Shown: positions 21,887 to 30,517, counted from the first letter of the stretch. The stretch: DNA of 64,000 bases from Blastococcus sp. CT_GayMR16 (GCF_004570875.1 NZ_SPQK01000001.1:372001-436000); one strand, 5' to 3'. A program made the numbers and translations. Notes: generated by a model not told the origin, from the sequence alone.

Positions 21887-21975
21887 GCACAGCATGATCA
21901 AGCTTGCGACAAACTTTTGCAAGAACCTCGCATGTTCGGCTTGTCAACTTCCAACTTTTGGGTAACACTTCTGAC
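21887..21975. promoter_or_regulatory. Immunity region: divergent rep/cro promoters and operator repeats
   Basis: Rightward: -35 TTGTCA (21941-21946), 16-bp spacer, -10 TAACAC (21963-21968), with the ATG at 21976 seven bases on, so the cro mRNA is probably leaderless. Leftward: TTGCAA (21923-21918) and a weak -10 GATCAT (21899-21894). The AT-rich block holds TTGCGACAAACTTTTGCAAG (21904-21923), with inverted ends, and AACTTCC-AACTTTTG (21946-21960). Similar words recur at 35,658-35,700. Confidence 0.7.
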
Positions 21976-22176
21976 ATGCCCACACCGCTACGGCGACTCG
22001 CCGACAACCTCATCGAGGGCGGTGTCGACCGCTTCGTCACCGACCGCCGGAAGGACGGGAAGTCCTGGCGAGCCATCGCGCTCGACCTCCGAGACACCTC
22101 GAACGGCCAGCTCGACATCACGCCGGAAACCGTCCGCGGCTGGTACCGAGAAGCCACCACGGGAGCTGTCGCGTGA
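21976..22176 (+). CDS. Cro-like helix-turn-helix protein
   Basis: 66 aa from ATG 21976, probably leaderless. Sequence of the small actinophage HTH family: LRRLADNLIEGGVDRFV, then GKSWRAIALDLRD and DITPETVRGWYREA as the recognition part. First rightward gene, divergent from the repressor, which is the Cro position. It could instead be an excisionase-type protein. Confidence 0.7.
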   Translation: MPTPLRRLADNLIEGGVDRFVTDRRKDGKSWRAIALDLRDTSNGQLDITPETVRGWYREATTGAVA

Positions 22177-22487
22177 TCACCCGCCAACAGGTCGCCGATC
22201 TCCACGAAGGTGACGTCGTCGAGATCGCAGACGAACGGTGGCCCGACACGTACGTGTGCGGACCCCTGCGCGTCCAGGACTACGTGTACTGCCCCGGCGC
22301 TCTCTGCTGCCGAGACATTCCAGTGCGAAGCGCGAGCGGCCAGCCGTATGGGGCGCGGACCGCGTCGCTGACGGTTCTCACGCGTGCACCTCAACCGCTG
22401 CCGCCTCCCGTTTCGCCGTCGCCGTCGCCGTCGCCGATCGTGATCCACGTACACGTCAACGGCGTCTCCGCGGAAGCCGCGGCATGA
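22173..22487 (+). CDS. Early phage protein, unknown
   Basis: 104 aa from GTG 22173, overlapping the upstream stop (GTGA). A compact N-terminal part with three Cys (TYVCGPLRV, VYCPGALCCRD) is followed by a Pro/Ser tail (LPPPVSPSPSPSP). No family recognised. Confidence 0.6.
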   Translation: MITRQQVADLHEGDVVEIADERWPDTYVCGPLRVQDYVYCPGALCCRDIPVRSASGQPYGARTASLTVLTRAPQPLPPPVSPSPSPSPIVIHVHVNGVSAEAAA

Positions 22488-22624
22488 CCGGCGCCCTGGC
22501 CGTCGCTGGCCTCGCCTGGGTGGCGGTCTCCGTGCCCGTCGCGGTCGTCGTCGGCCGGGCCATGCACCTCGCCGACCAGCGCCAGGCGCGCCCCCCGCTG
22601 CGGCCGATCCACAGCCGCCCCTGA
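22484..22624 (+). CDS. Tiny membrane protein
   Basis: 46 aa from ATG 22484 (ATGA overlap). One transmembrane helix (ALAVAGLAWVAVSVPVAVVV) and a basic tail. Unknown. Confidence 0.6.
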   Translation: MTGALAVAGLAWVAVSVPVAVVVGRAMHLADQRQARPPLRPIHSRP

Positions 22625-22673
22625 TCCCCCCGGCGGCGCGATTCCCCCCGCGCCGTCGGGGTCCACAGCGCGA

Positions 22674-22703
22674 CAGCCCGCCCCGTAGCCGCGGGACGGG
22701 CTG
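22674..22703 (+). terminator. Hairpin in early intergenic region
   Basis: Imperfect 11-bp stem CAGCCCGCCCC / GGGACGGGCTG with an 8-nt loop in the 114 bp between 22,624 and 22,739. No U-run follows, so attenuation is possible but not shown. Confidence 0.4.
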
Positions 22704-22738
22704 CCACTTCCGACCGACTACCAGAGGAGTCGATCAGC

Positions 22739-22915
22739 GTGAACAACCGTAAGGCCCTCACCCGACACACGCGCCGCGCCAACCCGGCCGGCATCCCCGC
22801 CGCCGACCTGCTGGCCGAGCACTCCCCCGCACCGGCCCCCGTCGTCGTCCACCTGGAGACCCGGCCGCTGCTGCTGCCCGGCCTCCGCCCCGCCCTCACC
22901 GGAGGTGCAGCGTGA
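22739..22915 (+). CDS. Small basic early phage protein
   Basis: 58 aa from GTG 22739 with RBS AGAGGAG. Basic N-terminus (NNRKALTRHTRRAN), Pro/Leu-rich C-terminus. No family recognised. Its stop overlaps the next start (GTGA). Confidence 0.55.
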   Translation: MNNRKALTRHTRRANPAGIPAADLLAEHSPAPAPVVVHLETRPLLLPGLRPALTGGAA

Positions 22916-23325
22916 CCGTCTCCGTCCGGTCCGGCCTGGCCGAGCAGCTCGCCCGCCTCGCCCACTTCGCCGACCTCGACCTGCCCGAGGTCCAGGAGCT
23001 GGACGCCGTCGCCTGCTTCCTCATCGGCGACGTCGGCGACGCGACCGCGAAGACGGAGCTGTGGGAACAGCTCAAGGCCGGTGACGCCGCCCGGCTCTGG
23101 TACCTGATCTCCGACGACTGGGACGACCGCGACCTGGACGACGCGATCGACACCGACGCGGGACTCACCCGGGAGCAGGAGGAGCAGGCCCGGTACGAGC
23201 GCACCCGCAACCGACTGTGCTCCGACATCGAGCGGACCGTCTACCTGGCCCGCTACCGGGCTGCTGAGGCGCGCCGGGGCACCGCCGGCCAGGCCGCTGT
23301 CCAGACGCTGCTGAGCGCCCGATGA
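22912..23325 (+). CDS. Early phage protein, unknown
   Basis: 137 aa from GTG 22912. Acidic and helical (DDWDDRDLDDAIDTDAG), with a C-terminal amphipathic region. It lies just ahead of the recombination genes in one coupled transcript. No domain recognised. Confidence 0.6.
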   Translation: MTVSVRSGLAEQLARLAHFADLDLPEVQELDAVACFLIGDVGDATAKTELWEQLKAGDAARLWYLISDDWDDRDLDDAIDTDAGLTREQEEQARYERTRNRLCSDIERTVYLARYRAAEARRGTAGQAAVQTLLSAR

Positions 23326-23492
23326 GTAGCGCCAAGCCCACCGCCCTGGAGGCGCTGACCCGGGCCGCGGCCGAGCACACGCCGACCGATCTCTCCCCCA
23401 CCGCCGCCCGTCGCCGCCAGGCCCGCATCCCCGAGCACCTGCGCACCGACGACATGCAGGACTACCTCCGCCAGAAAGGCGAGATCCAGTGA
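23322..23492 (+). CDS. Small early phage protein
   Basis: 56 aa from ATG 23322 (ATGA overlap), ending QDYLRQKGEIQ; its stop overlaps the ATPase start (GTGA). Probably a helical accessory of the recombination module, by position only. Confidence 0.55.
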   Translation: MSSAKPTALEALTRAAAEHTPTDLSPTAARRRQARIPEHLRTDDMQDYLRQKGEIQ

Positions 23493-24694
23493 AGATCATC
23501 AAGCTGACCGCAGAGAACGTGAAGCGGCTCAAGGCAGTCGAGATCACCCCTGACGGAACTGTGCAGGTCATCACCGGCCGCAACGCTCAGGGCAAGACGT
23601 CCGTCCTCGACGCGATCTGGCTCGCGCTCGGCGGCGGCGCCGCGTCCCGCGAGACAGCCCAGCCGATCCGCGCCGGCGAGGTCAAGGCGTCGGTCACCCT
23701 CGACCTCGGCGACCTGGTCGTCACCCGCACCTGGACCGGCGAGAAGACCGCGCTCACCGTCAAGTCGGCCGACGGCGCGAAGTACTCCTCGCCCCAGAGC
23801 GTCCTCGACGCGCTCGTGGGCCGGCTCTCCTTCGACCCACTGGAGTTCACCCGCCTGTCCGGCCGTGAGCAGCTGTCCGCGCTGCTGGAGCTGGTGCAGC
23901 TCGACGTCAACCTGGACGACCTGTCAGCTGACCGGCAGCTGCTCTACACCGACCGCACCGAGATCGGCCGCAAGGGCAAGGCGCTGGAGGGCCAGGCCGC
24001 CGGCCTGGGCCCGCTCGAGGACGCGCCGGCCGAGGAGGTGTCGGCGTCCGACCTGATCGCCCGGATCCGCGGGGCTCAGCAGCGGGAGCAGGAGCAGGCA
24101 GACGACCGGCGCGAGGTCCAGCGGTGGACCGAAGAGGTGGCCGAAGCGCAGCGGCAACTCACCCACGCCCGCATGATGCTGGCCGACGTCCAGGCGTTGG
24201 TGTCCACGCACCGTGCGGTCGAGGACGTCGACGCGCTGGAGCGGAACCTGGCGTCGGTCGAGGAGACCAACCGGGCCGTCCGCCGCAACGCCGAGCGGCG
24301 CACGGTCGACGAGCGACTGGCAGCGGTCCGCAGCGCTTACGCCGCCGCGACCGAGGCGATCGACGAGATCGACCGCACAAAGGCCGACGCCCTCGCCAAG
24401 GCCACGTTCCCCGTGCCCGGGCTCGGCTTCGACGACGCCGGCGTGACCTACAACGACGTGCCGTTCTCCCAGGCGTCTGCCGCCGAGCAGATCCGGGTCT
24501 CCCTCGCGATGGCGATGAGCCTCAACCCGACGTTGCGAGTGATCCGCATCCTCGACGGCTCGCTGCTGGACGCCGACAACCTGCGGCTGATCTCGGAGAT
24601 GGCCGCCGAGCGGGACTACCAGCTGTGGATCGAGCGGGTCGCCGACGGCTCCGGTGTCGGCGTCGTCATCGAGGACGGGGAAGTGGCGGCATGA
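23489..24694 (+). CDS. SMC/RecF-like AAA ATPase of the recombination module
   Basis: 401 aa. Walker A GRNAQGKTS at residues 30-38, a long coiled coil in the middle, an ABC-signature-like FSQASAAEQIRVSLAMAM, and a Walker-B region RVIRILDGSLLD near residue 350. Such short Rad50-like ATPases precede YqaJ exonuclease and RecT genes in many actinophages. It probably acts with both in annealing-type recombination during replication. Confidence 0.82.
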   Translation: MKIIKLTAENVKRLKAVEITPDGTVQVITGRNAQGKTSVLDAIWLALGGGAASRETAQPIRAGEVKASVTLDLGDLVVTRTWTGEKTALTVKSADGAKYSSPQSVLDALVGRLSFDPLEFTRLSGREQLSALLELVQLDVNLDDLSADRQLLYTDRTEIGRKGKALEGQAAGLGPLEDAPAEEVSASDLIARIRGAQQREQEQADDRREVQRWTEEVAEAQRQLTHARMMLADVQALVSTHRAVEDVDALERNLASVEETNRAVRRNAERRTVDERLAAVRSAYAAATEAIDEIDRTKADALAKATFPVPGLGFDDAGVTYNDVPFSQASAAEQIRVSLAMAMSLNPTLRVIRILDGSLLDADNLRLISEMAAERDYQLWIERVADGSGVGVVIEDGEVAA

Positions 24695-25611
24695 CCGCCA
24701 CCGCAGTGCTCACCGCGCCGACCGGGCGACTGCTACCCCTCGTCGCGCCCGGGTCGGCGGAGTGGATGCGCCGCATGTCCGCGTCCAAGATCGCCGCCGT
24801 CCTCGGCCTCTCCCCCTACGAATCCCGGTTCTCCCTCTGGCACCGCATGGCCGGGCTCATCCCTGGCGAGCCCGAGTCCGACGAGATGCGCCGCGGCCAC
24901 TACCTGGAGCCGGCCATCGCGCACTGGTTCGCTGACCAGCACCCCGACTGGCGGGTGGAAGGCACCGGCACCTGGGTCGCAGCCGACGACGACCGGTGGG
25001 CCGCCTCCCCCGACCGGCTCGTCACCTGCGAGGACGGAGAGGTCCGGCTGCTGGAGTGCAAGACCGAGGGCTCCGACGAACGGTGGGGCGAGGACGGCAC
25101 CGACGAGATCCCCGTCTACCACCGGGCGCAGGTGCAGTGGCAGATGCTCGTGACGGGCCTCCGCGTCGCCCACGTCGGGCTGCTCACCTCCTACCTGTCG
25201 TTCCGGCAGTACGTCGTCCACTGGGACCCGGACGACGTCGCCCGCCTGGTGCCCGCGGCCGAGGAGTTCATGGCCTCCCTACCGGGCGGGAAGACGCCAC
25301 GCCGCCCGTCGATCGACGGGCACGGCTCCACCTACCAGGCGGTGCGGGAGCTTCACCCCGACATCGACGGCGAGGACTTCGAGGTGCCCCGCCCGCTGGC
25401 CGAGAAGTTCTGCGGCGCCGTCCACGCCGTTAAGGCCGCCAAGGAAGCCGACTCCGAGGCGCGCGCCGAGCTGGCCGACGCCATGGGCTCGGCCCGCCGC
25501 GCCCTCTTCGACGGTGACGTGCTCGCCACCCGAGTGCCCCGGCAGAGCGGCACCCCCTCCATCACGGCAGCCCGCAAGCTGCCGACCCTCACGACCCCGG
25601 AAGCAGCGTGA
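24691..25611 (+). CDS. YqaJ-family exonuclease (lambda Exo-like)
   Basis: 306 aa from ATG 24691. N-terminal SASKIAAVLGLSPYESRFSL and RRGHYLEPAIAHWF give the family Glu; ASPDRL and LLECKTE give the catalytic Asp and Glu-x-Lys of the PD-(D/E)XK nuclease. It would resect double-stranded ends 5' to 3' to make the strand loaded by RecT, encoded next. Confidence 0.88.
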   Translation: MTATAVLTAPTGRLLPLVAPGSAEWMRRMSASKIAAVLGLSPYESRFSLWHRMAGLIPGEPESDEMRRGHYLEPAIAHWFADQHPDWRVEGTGTWVAADDDRWAASPDRLVTCEDGEVRLLECKTEGSDERWGEDGTDEIPVYHRAQVQWQMLVTGLRVAHVGLLTSYLSFRQYVVHWDPDDVARLVPAAEEFMASLPGGKTPRRPSIDGHGSTYQAVRELHPDIDGEDFEVPRPLAEKFCGAVHAVKAAKEADSEARAELADAMGSARRALFDGDVLATRVPRQSGTPSITAARKLPTLTTPEAA

Positions 25612-25618
25612 CCCCGAG

Positions 25619-26686
25619 ATGACCCAGACCGTGTCCTCCGCCCTCGCCACCCAGGAGACCTCGGCCTCCGCCATGGTCGAGCAGTACCGCGACGACTTCG
25701 CTGCCGTCCTACCGACGCACATCCGCCCCGACACGTGGGTGCGCCTCGCCGTCGGCGCCCTCCGCCGCGACGTCGAGCTGAAGAAGGCCGCCGAGAACGA
25801 CCCCTACTCGCTGATGGCCGCGCTGCTCCATGCCGCCCGCCTCGGCTTGGAGCCGGGCACCGAGGAGTACTACCTGACCCCGCGCCGGGAGAAGGGACAG
25901 CTGAAGGTCCTCGGCATCCCCGGCTACCAGGGCCTCGTCGACCTCATGTACCGCGCCGGCGTCGCCCAGTCCGTCGTCGTCGAGGTGGTCTACGCCGACG
26001 ACCTGTTCATCTGGACGCCGGGGAAGGTCGACGACCAGACGCCGCCGCGCTGGGCGGGAGCGATGGAGCGGCCATACCACGACATCAACTGGGACGCGGA
26101 AGACCGCGGCGCGCTGCGCCTGGCCTACGCGTACGCGGTGATGCGGGGCGGCGCAATCTCGAAGGTCGTCGTCCTGAACAAGGCCGCCATCACCAAGATC
26201 AAGCAGTCGTCCCAGGGCTCCGACTCGCCGTACTCGCCGTGGGTGAAGCACGAACCGTCGATGTGGCTCAAGTCCGCGGCCCGGCAGCTGGCCAAGTGGG
26301 TCCCGACGTCGCCGGAGCGCGTCGGGGTCGCGCCCGTCAAGGTGGCCTCGGAACGACCGACGCCGTCCGGTGCTCTGCCCGCGCCACCGCCCGGCATCGA
26401 CGAGTCCGACCCGGTGCCGCACGCCAACCCGGAGACCGGTGAGGTGGTCGACGCCGAGGTCGTCGACGACCCACCGGCCGGGGAGAAGGCCACCACCCGG
26501 CAGCTGCAGAAGATCGTGCTCCTCCTCAACGACCACGGCCGCGAGTCCGACGAGCAGCAGCGCGAGTACCTGTCCGAGCGCGTCGGCCGCCGCCTGGCGT
26601 CACGGAAGGACCTGTTGCGCACGGAGGCCGCGGTCATCATCGACGCCCTCGAGGAGCTCGCCCCGCCCGCCGGTGGTACCCGGTGA
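25619..26686 (+). CDS. recT: RecT-family single-strand annealing protein
   Basis: 355 aa from ATG 25619. Core RecT motif: LGLEPGTEEYYLTPRR, then GIPGYQGLVDLMYRAG and VVEVVYADD. A linker (residues about 250-300) leads to a helical C-terminal extension (TTRQLQKIVLLLNDHG). Forms the annealing half of the Exo/RecT pair. Confidence 0.9.
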   Translation: MTQTVSSALATQETSASAMVEQYRDDFAAVLPTHIRPDTWVRLAVGALRRDVELKKAAENDPYSLMAALLHAARLGLEPGTEEYYLTPRREKGQLKVLGIPGYQGLVDLMYRAGVAQSVVVEVVYADDLFIWTPGKVDDQTPPRWAGAMERPYHDINWDAEDRGALRLAYAYAVMRGGAISKVVVLNKAAITKIKQSSQGSDSPYSPWVKHEPSMWLKSAARQLAKWVPTSPERVGVAPVKVASERPTPSGALPAPPPGIDESDPVPHANPETGEVVDAEVVDDPPAGEKATTRQLQKIVLLLNDHGRESDEQQREYLSERVGRRLASRKDLLRTEAAVIIDALEELAPPAGGTR

Positions 26687-27333
26687 GCGTCGTCCTCCGC
26701 TACGCCGCCCGCCTGGACTGGCCGCACCCGGTCACCCCGGACGAGCAGCGCCGGTCCCGCTGGACGTTCAAGGCCAGCCACGCCGACACGATGTCGAAGC
26801 TTCGCTACGAGCTGGGTCTGATCGGCGCCGACCAGGCCCTCGTGGAGGCCGCGGTCGACCCGGACCGTGTCCTGCGCGACGGGTCCGGATTCTGGGCGCA
26901 CGCCGTTCCCCAGCATCCGGGGATCTCCCTGACGGTGCGCGCAGAGACCGGGGTGCGTGTGTTCGCCACCGACGTGTGCGAGACGTGGCAGCACAACCTG
27001 CGGTCCATCACCCTCGGCCTGGAGTCGCTGCGGGCGGTGTCCCGGTACGGGATCACGCCGCGCGGTGAGCAGTACGCCGGATTCCTCGCCATCGAGTCCG
27101 GTCGCCCTGCTGTCATGAGCACGGAGGACGCGGCCCGGTTCCTGATCGAGTCGGCCGGGCTGACGCGGCAGCTGGACGGGAAGGACATCGGCGCGGTGCT
27201 GGAGTCGCCGGAGATGCGCCGAGGCCTGTACCGGAAGGCCGCGTCGTACCTCCACCCCGACCGGGGCGGCGACGCCGCAGCGTTCGCGCGGCTCACCGAG
27301 GCCATGACCCTCCTCACCGGGATCGCCCAGTGA
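26683..27333 (+). CDS. Phage J-domain-like protein
   Basis: 216 aa from GTG 26683 (GTGA overlap). The C-terminus has the HPD motif of DnaJ proteins (YRKAASYLHPDRGGDAAAFARL, HPD at 191-193). The N-terminal 150 residues are unrecognised. It may recruit host DnaK during replication, inferred from the HPD loop only. Confidence 0.72.
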   Translation: MSVVLRYAARLDWPHPVTPDEQRRSRWTFKASHADTMSKLRYELGLIGADQALVEAAVDPDRVLRDGSGFWAHAVPQHPGISLTVRAETGVRVFATDVCETWQHNLRSITLGLESLRAVSRYGITPRGEQYAGFLAIESGRPAVMSTEDAARFLIESAGLTRQLDGKDIGAVLESPEMRRGLYRKAASYLHPDRGGDAAAFARLTEAMTLLTGIAQ

Positions 27334-27797
27334 CCGCCAAGGACACCAACGTCGGGAAGCAGACCGAGCAGCTCGCCGCCCGCTGGCTCCGCGACCACGG
27401 CGGATTTCCCCACGCCGAACGCACCGTCCGCACCGGCTACAAGACCGCCAACCGGCAACTCATCGACGCCGGCGACATCGACGGCTGCCCCGGCCTCGTC
27501 ATCCAGTGCAAGTCCCTCCGCCCGGCCGACCGCGCCGAACGGTCGGTCGCCGGGTGGCTCCTGGAGACCGAGACCCAGCGCCAGGCCGTCGACGCCCACG
27601 TCGGTGTCCTCGTCGTCCGACGGTGGGGCACCACCGACGTCGGACGGTGGTGGTGCTTCTTCACCGCCGGCGCGTTCGTTCACCTCACCGGCGGCCGGTC
27701 CGAACAGTTCGCCGGCCCCGACGTCGTGCCCCTCCGCCTAGAGGTGCGGCACGCGTTCGCTCTCCTGGCCCTCCGGGGTCTGGGTGACGCAGCATGA
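27330..27797 (+). CDS. PD-(D/E)XK-type nuclease, possible Holliday-junction resolvase
   Basis: 155 aa from GTG 27330. GDIDGCPGLVIQCKS fits the D...(D/E/Q)-x-K core, with Gln in place of the usual Glu, as in some resolvases. The N-terminus GKQTEQLAARWLRDHG is the usual leading helix. Its position after recT suggests junction processing. Confidence 0.62.
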   Translation: MTAKDTNVGKQTEQLAARWLRDHGGFPHAERTVRTGYKTANRQLIDAGDIDGCPGLVIQCKSLRPADRAERSVAGWLLETETQRQAVDAHVGVLVVRRWGTTDVGRWWCFFTAGAFVHLTGGRSEQFAGPDVVPLRLEVRHAFALLALRGLGDAA

Positions 27798-28087
27798 CCG
27801 CGCCAGCCAAGAGCCGGCGGAAGCCCATCCGGCACGGAACCACCGGCGGCTACCGCGCCCACTTCCGGCACGGCGAACCGATGTGCGAGCCATGCCGCGC
27901 GGCCGACCGGACCCGGAAGGGCTACCTCGGCCCGCAGCCCGTCGCCTCCTGCGGCACCGTCGGCGGATACCGGCGCCACCTCCGCCACGGCGAGGACGCC
28001 TGCCCGCCCTGCCTCACGGCGAACGCGGCCTGGGGCCGGATCTACAAGCGCCGGGCCAGCGACCGCGCCAAGGCGGGTGCCCGATGA
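27794..28087 (+). CDS. Tandem-repeat zinc-ribbon-like phage protein
   Basis: 97 aa from ATG 27794. Two copies of one unit, HGTTGGYRAHFRHGEPMCEPCRAA and then CGTVGGYRRHLRHGEDACPPCLTA, each with a CxxC pair. Together they could bind one zinc. Single-unit versions are common in actinophages; here the unit is duplicated. Function unknown. Confidence 0.65.
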   Translation: MTAPAKSRRKPIRHGTTGGYRAHFRHGEPMCEPCRAADRTRKGYLGPQPVASCGTVGGYRRHLRHGEDACPPCLTANAAWGRIYKRRASDRAKAGAR

Positions 28088-29985
28088 CTCCGCTGGTCAC
28101 GCTGGACGGCGACGCCGAACTGACCTTCACCGACGTGTTCTGCGGTGCCGGTGGCAGCAGCATCGGCCTCACCGAGGCCGGGTTCACCCTGCGCCTGGCC
28201 GCGAACCACTGGGACCGCGCGATCGAGACCCACTCGGCGAACTTCCGCGACGCCGACCACCTGTGCGCCGACGTCAGCAACTACGACTGGCGGCGCGCGC
28301 CCCGGACGGTGTTCGGCTGGTTCTCGCCCGAATGCACCTGGCACTCCCCCGCTGGCGGCCGCAAGAAGACGCGCGCGCAGCTGGACATGTTCGACGACTA
28401 CGTGCCCGACGAGGCCGGGGTGCGCTCCCGGGCCACCGCGTTCGACGTCATCCGCGCCACCGAGGTGCACCAGTACCGCGCCCTGGTCGTGGAGAACGTC
28501 GTCGAGTTCGCCGGGTGGGAGCTGTTCGACTGGTGGCTCGAGGGGCTGCGAAAGGTCGGCAAGGGCTACAACGTGCAGATCGTGTGCGTGAGCTCGGCGC
28601 ACGTCGGCGACGAGGTGAACCCGCACGCCCCGCAGTGGCGGGACCGGATGTACATCGTCGCCACCCAGAAGGGCATCCCGCTGCCCGACGTCGCGCCGCG
28701 TCCCCCGGCTTGGTGCCCAGTGTGCGACGAGGTCGTCGACGCGCGGCAGTCGTGGAAGAAGGTGACCGGCCGGAAGGTCGGCAAGTACGGCGAGCAGTAC
28801 GTCTACCGGTGCCCCAACCGGTCCTGCCGGCACGCGATCGTCGAGCCCTACGTGCTCCCGGCGTCGGCCGCGATCGACTGGACCGACCTCGGCACCCGGC
28901 TGGGCGACAAGCCGGTCAAGACGTTCAAGAACAAGAAGACCGGCGAGGTAACGACCGGACCTCTCGCCCCGGCCACCATGCGCCGCATCCGCGCCGGGCT
29001 GGAGATGTTCGCGCAGCCGACTGTGGTGGCCCACCACGGGCAGACGTGGGAGCGGCCAGGGTCGGACTACGTGCGCGCCTGGCCCGCCGAGACGGCGCCG
29101 CTCATGGCGCGCACCGCGACCCAGGGCGACGCCGTCGCCACGCCGGGCGCGTTCATCAGCAAGGCGTACACGCCGCGCGGCCAGGAGTCGCAGATGGTGA
29201 AGGACCCGACGTCGGAGCCGCTGGGCGCGGTCACCGCCGCCGACCACCACCAGCTGGTCGCGCCGCCGTTCGCGGTGAACCTGCGGCACGGCGCCGACGA
29301 CCACGGGCGGCAGTACCTGCTCGACGGGCGGCCGCTCTCGCCGGCCACGACGAAGATCGGTGACGGGCTGGTGATGCCGCCCGGCTCGTTCGGGGTGACG
29401 CTGCGGAACCACGGGGAGGCATTCCCGGTGGCCGTCGACGCCCTGTCGACGGTCAGCACCTCAAGGCACGACGGCGTGGTGGTGCCGTTCATCGACGTGG
29501 CCCGCACGCACAACCGCGCTCGAGGTGTCGACGAGCCGCTGTCCCCGGTGACGACCGGCCGGAACCACGGCGTCGTAGTGCCCGAGGGTGCGTTCATCCA
29601 GAAGCACCACGGCGGGCTGGACTACAAGGCGATCGAGCACATGACCAAGAGCGTCGGCGACCCGCTACCAGGCATCGTCGCCCGGCCGAACCTGTCCCTC
29701 GTCATCCCGTACCGGCGGGGCTCCAGCGCCCGCCCGGCGGACGCGACGGCGCTGCCGACCGTGTCGACGCGGGAGTCCGCGGGCGTGGCCACCGCCGAGG
29801 TGGTCGACCTCGACGACGTCCGGTTCCGCATGCTCAAGCCGCGTGAGCACCTGGCGGCTCAGCGGTTCCCCGGCAGCTACGTGGTGACCGGCAACCAGGG
29901 CGAGCAGACGATGCAGGCCGGAAACGCCGTGTCGGCCAACGTCGCCCACTGGCTCGGCCGGCAGATCCTGGCGGTGCTCCGGTGA
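28084..29985 (+). CDS. Phage DNA cytosine-5 methyltransferase with repeat-rich target region
   Basis: 633 aa from ATG 28084. Motif I DVFCGAGGSSIGL (17-29); motif IV is SPECTWHSPAGG with catalytic Cys84 in PEC rather than the usual PCQ; motif VI ENV (137-139); motif VIII QWRDR (184-188). A Cys4 zinc finger follows (C211, C214, C243, C248). Residues about 370-600 hold at least five degenerate repeats of the type P-L-x-T-V-x-T-x-x-H with a trailing VVVP. The C-terminus returns to motif X (GNAVSANVAHWLGRQI). Probably protects phage DNA from restriction. Confidence 0.87.
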   Translation: MTPLVTLDGDAELTFTDVFCGAGGSSIGLTEAGFTLRLAANHWDRAIETHSANFRDADHLCADVSNYDWRRAPRTVFGWFSPECTWHSPAGGRKKTRAQLDMFDDYVPDEAGVRSRATAFDVIRATEVHQYRALVVENVVEFAGWELFDWWLEGLRKVGKGYNVQIVCVSSAHVGDEVNPHAPQWRDRMYIVATQKGIPLPDVAPRPPAWCPVCDEVVDARQSWKKVTGRKVGKYGEQYVYRCPNRSCRHAIVEPYVLPASAAIDWTDLGTRLGDKPVKTFKNKKTGEVTTGPLAPATMRRIRAGLEMFAQPTVVAHHGQTWERPGSDYVRAWPAETAPLMARTATQGDAVATPGAFISKAYTPRGQESQMVKDPTSEPLGAVTAADHHQLVAPPFAVNLRHGADDHGRQYLLDGRPLSPATTKIGDGLVMPPGSFGVTLRNHGEAFPVAVDALSTVSTSRHDGVVVPFIDVARTHNRARGVDEPLSPVTTGRNHGVVVPEGAFIQKHHGGLDYKAIEHMTKSVGDPLPGIVARPNLSLVIPYRRGSSARPADATALPTVSTRESAGVATAEVVDLDDVRFRMLKPREHLAAQRFPGSYVVTGNQGEQTMQAGNAVSANVAHWLGRQILAVLR

Positions 29986-30513
29986 GCCTCACCGGGATGG
30001 CGGCGCGCAACCACCCGGCCCAGGTGGAGCGTCGCGGCCCGGTGGACGAGGTTGACGATCGAGCGACCCCGTTCGACCTATTCACACACCTGGACCGCAA
30101 GCACCGCTTCACCGTTGACGTCGCCGCGGCCCCGCACAACACGAAGTGCGCCCGCTACTTCACCCGCGAGGAGGACGGCCTGCACCAGTCGTGGGCTGGC
30201 GAGTCGGTGTGGTGCAACCCGCCGTTCTCCGACATCAAGCCGTGGGTGCAGAAGGCGTGGGCTGAGCACCGGACCGCGACCGGGATCGTGATGCTGCTGC
30301 CCGCGAACCGGACTGAGCAGCGCTGGTGGAACGTGCTGGTGGAGCCGTTCCGCGATCGCGGGGGGGGGGTCCCTGCGGACGGAGTTTCTGCCTGGCCGGA
30401 TCCGGTTCATGAAGCCCGGCCGGACACGCGTGGGCCCGAACGAGCGACCGCCTTTCGGCTGCGTGCTCCTGACCTGGACGCCGACCGGATCCGGACGCGA
30501 GGTTGCACAGTGA
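29982..30513 (+). pseudogene. Phage DNA N6-adenine methyltransferase interrupted at a G10 tract
   Basis: Starts at GTG 29982. The intact part shows TPFDLF, FTVDVAAAPHN and the catalytic NPPF (SVWCNPPFSDIKPWV). At 30360-30369 a run of ten G changes the frame; after it the expected family C-terminus (SLRTEFLPGRIRFMKPGR, ending TGSGREVAQ) is read in the other frame to TGA 30511-30513. With nine G the gene would be whole, about 176 aa. The cause may be a true 1-bp insertion, slippage-based on/off switching or a sequencing error. Confidence 0.8.
30360..30369. repeat. G10 homopolymer in the adenine methyltransferase gene
   Basis: Ten consecutive G. One G fewer restores the methyltransferase frame. 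Confidence 0.9.
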
Positions 30514-30517
30514 CCAC

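Noticed and set aside
22620-22738. A possible small gene in the early 114-bp gap
   Set aside because: No open frame with an RBS; only a hairpin and the RBS of the next gene.
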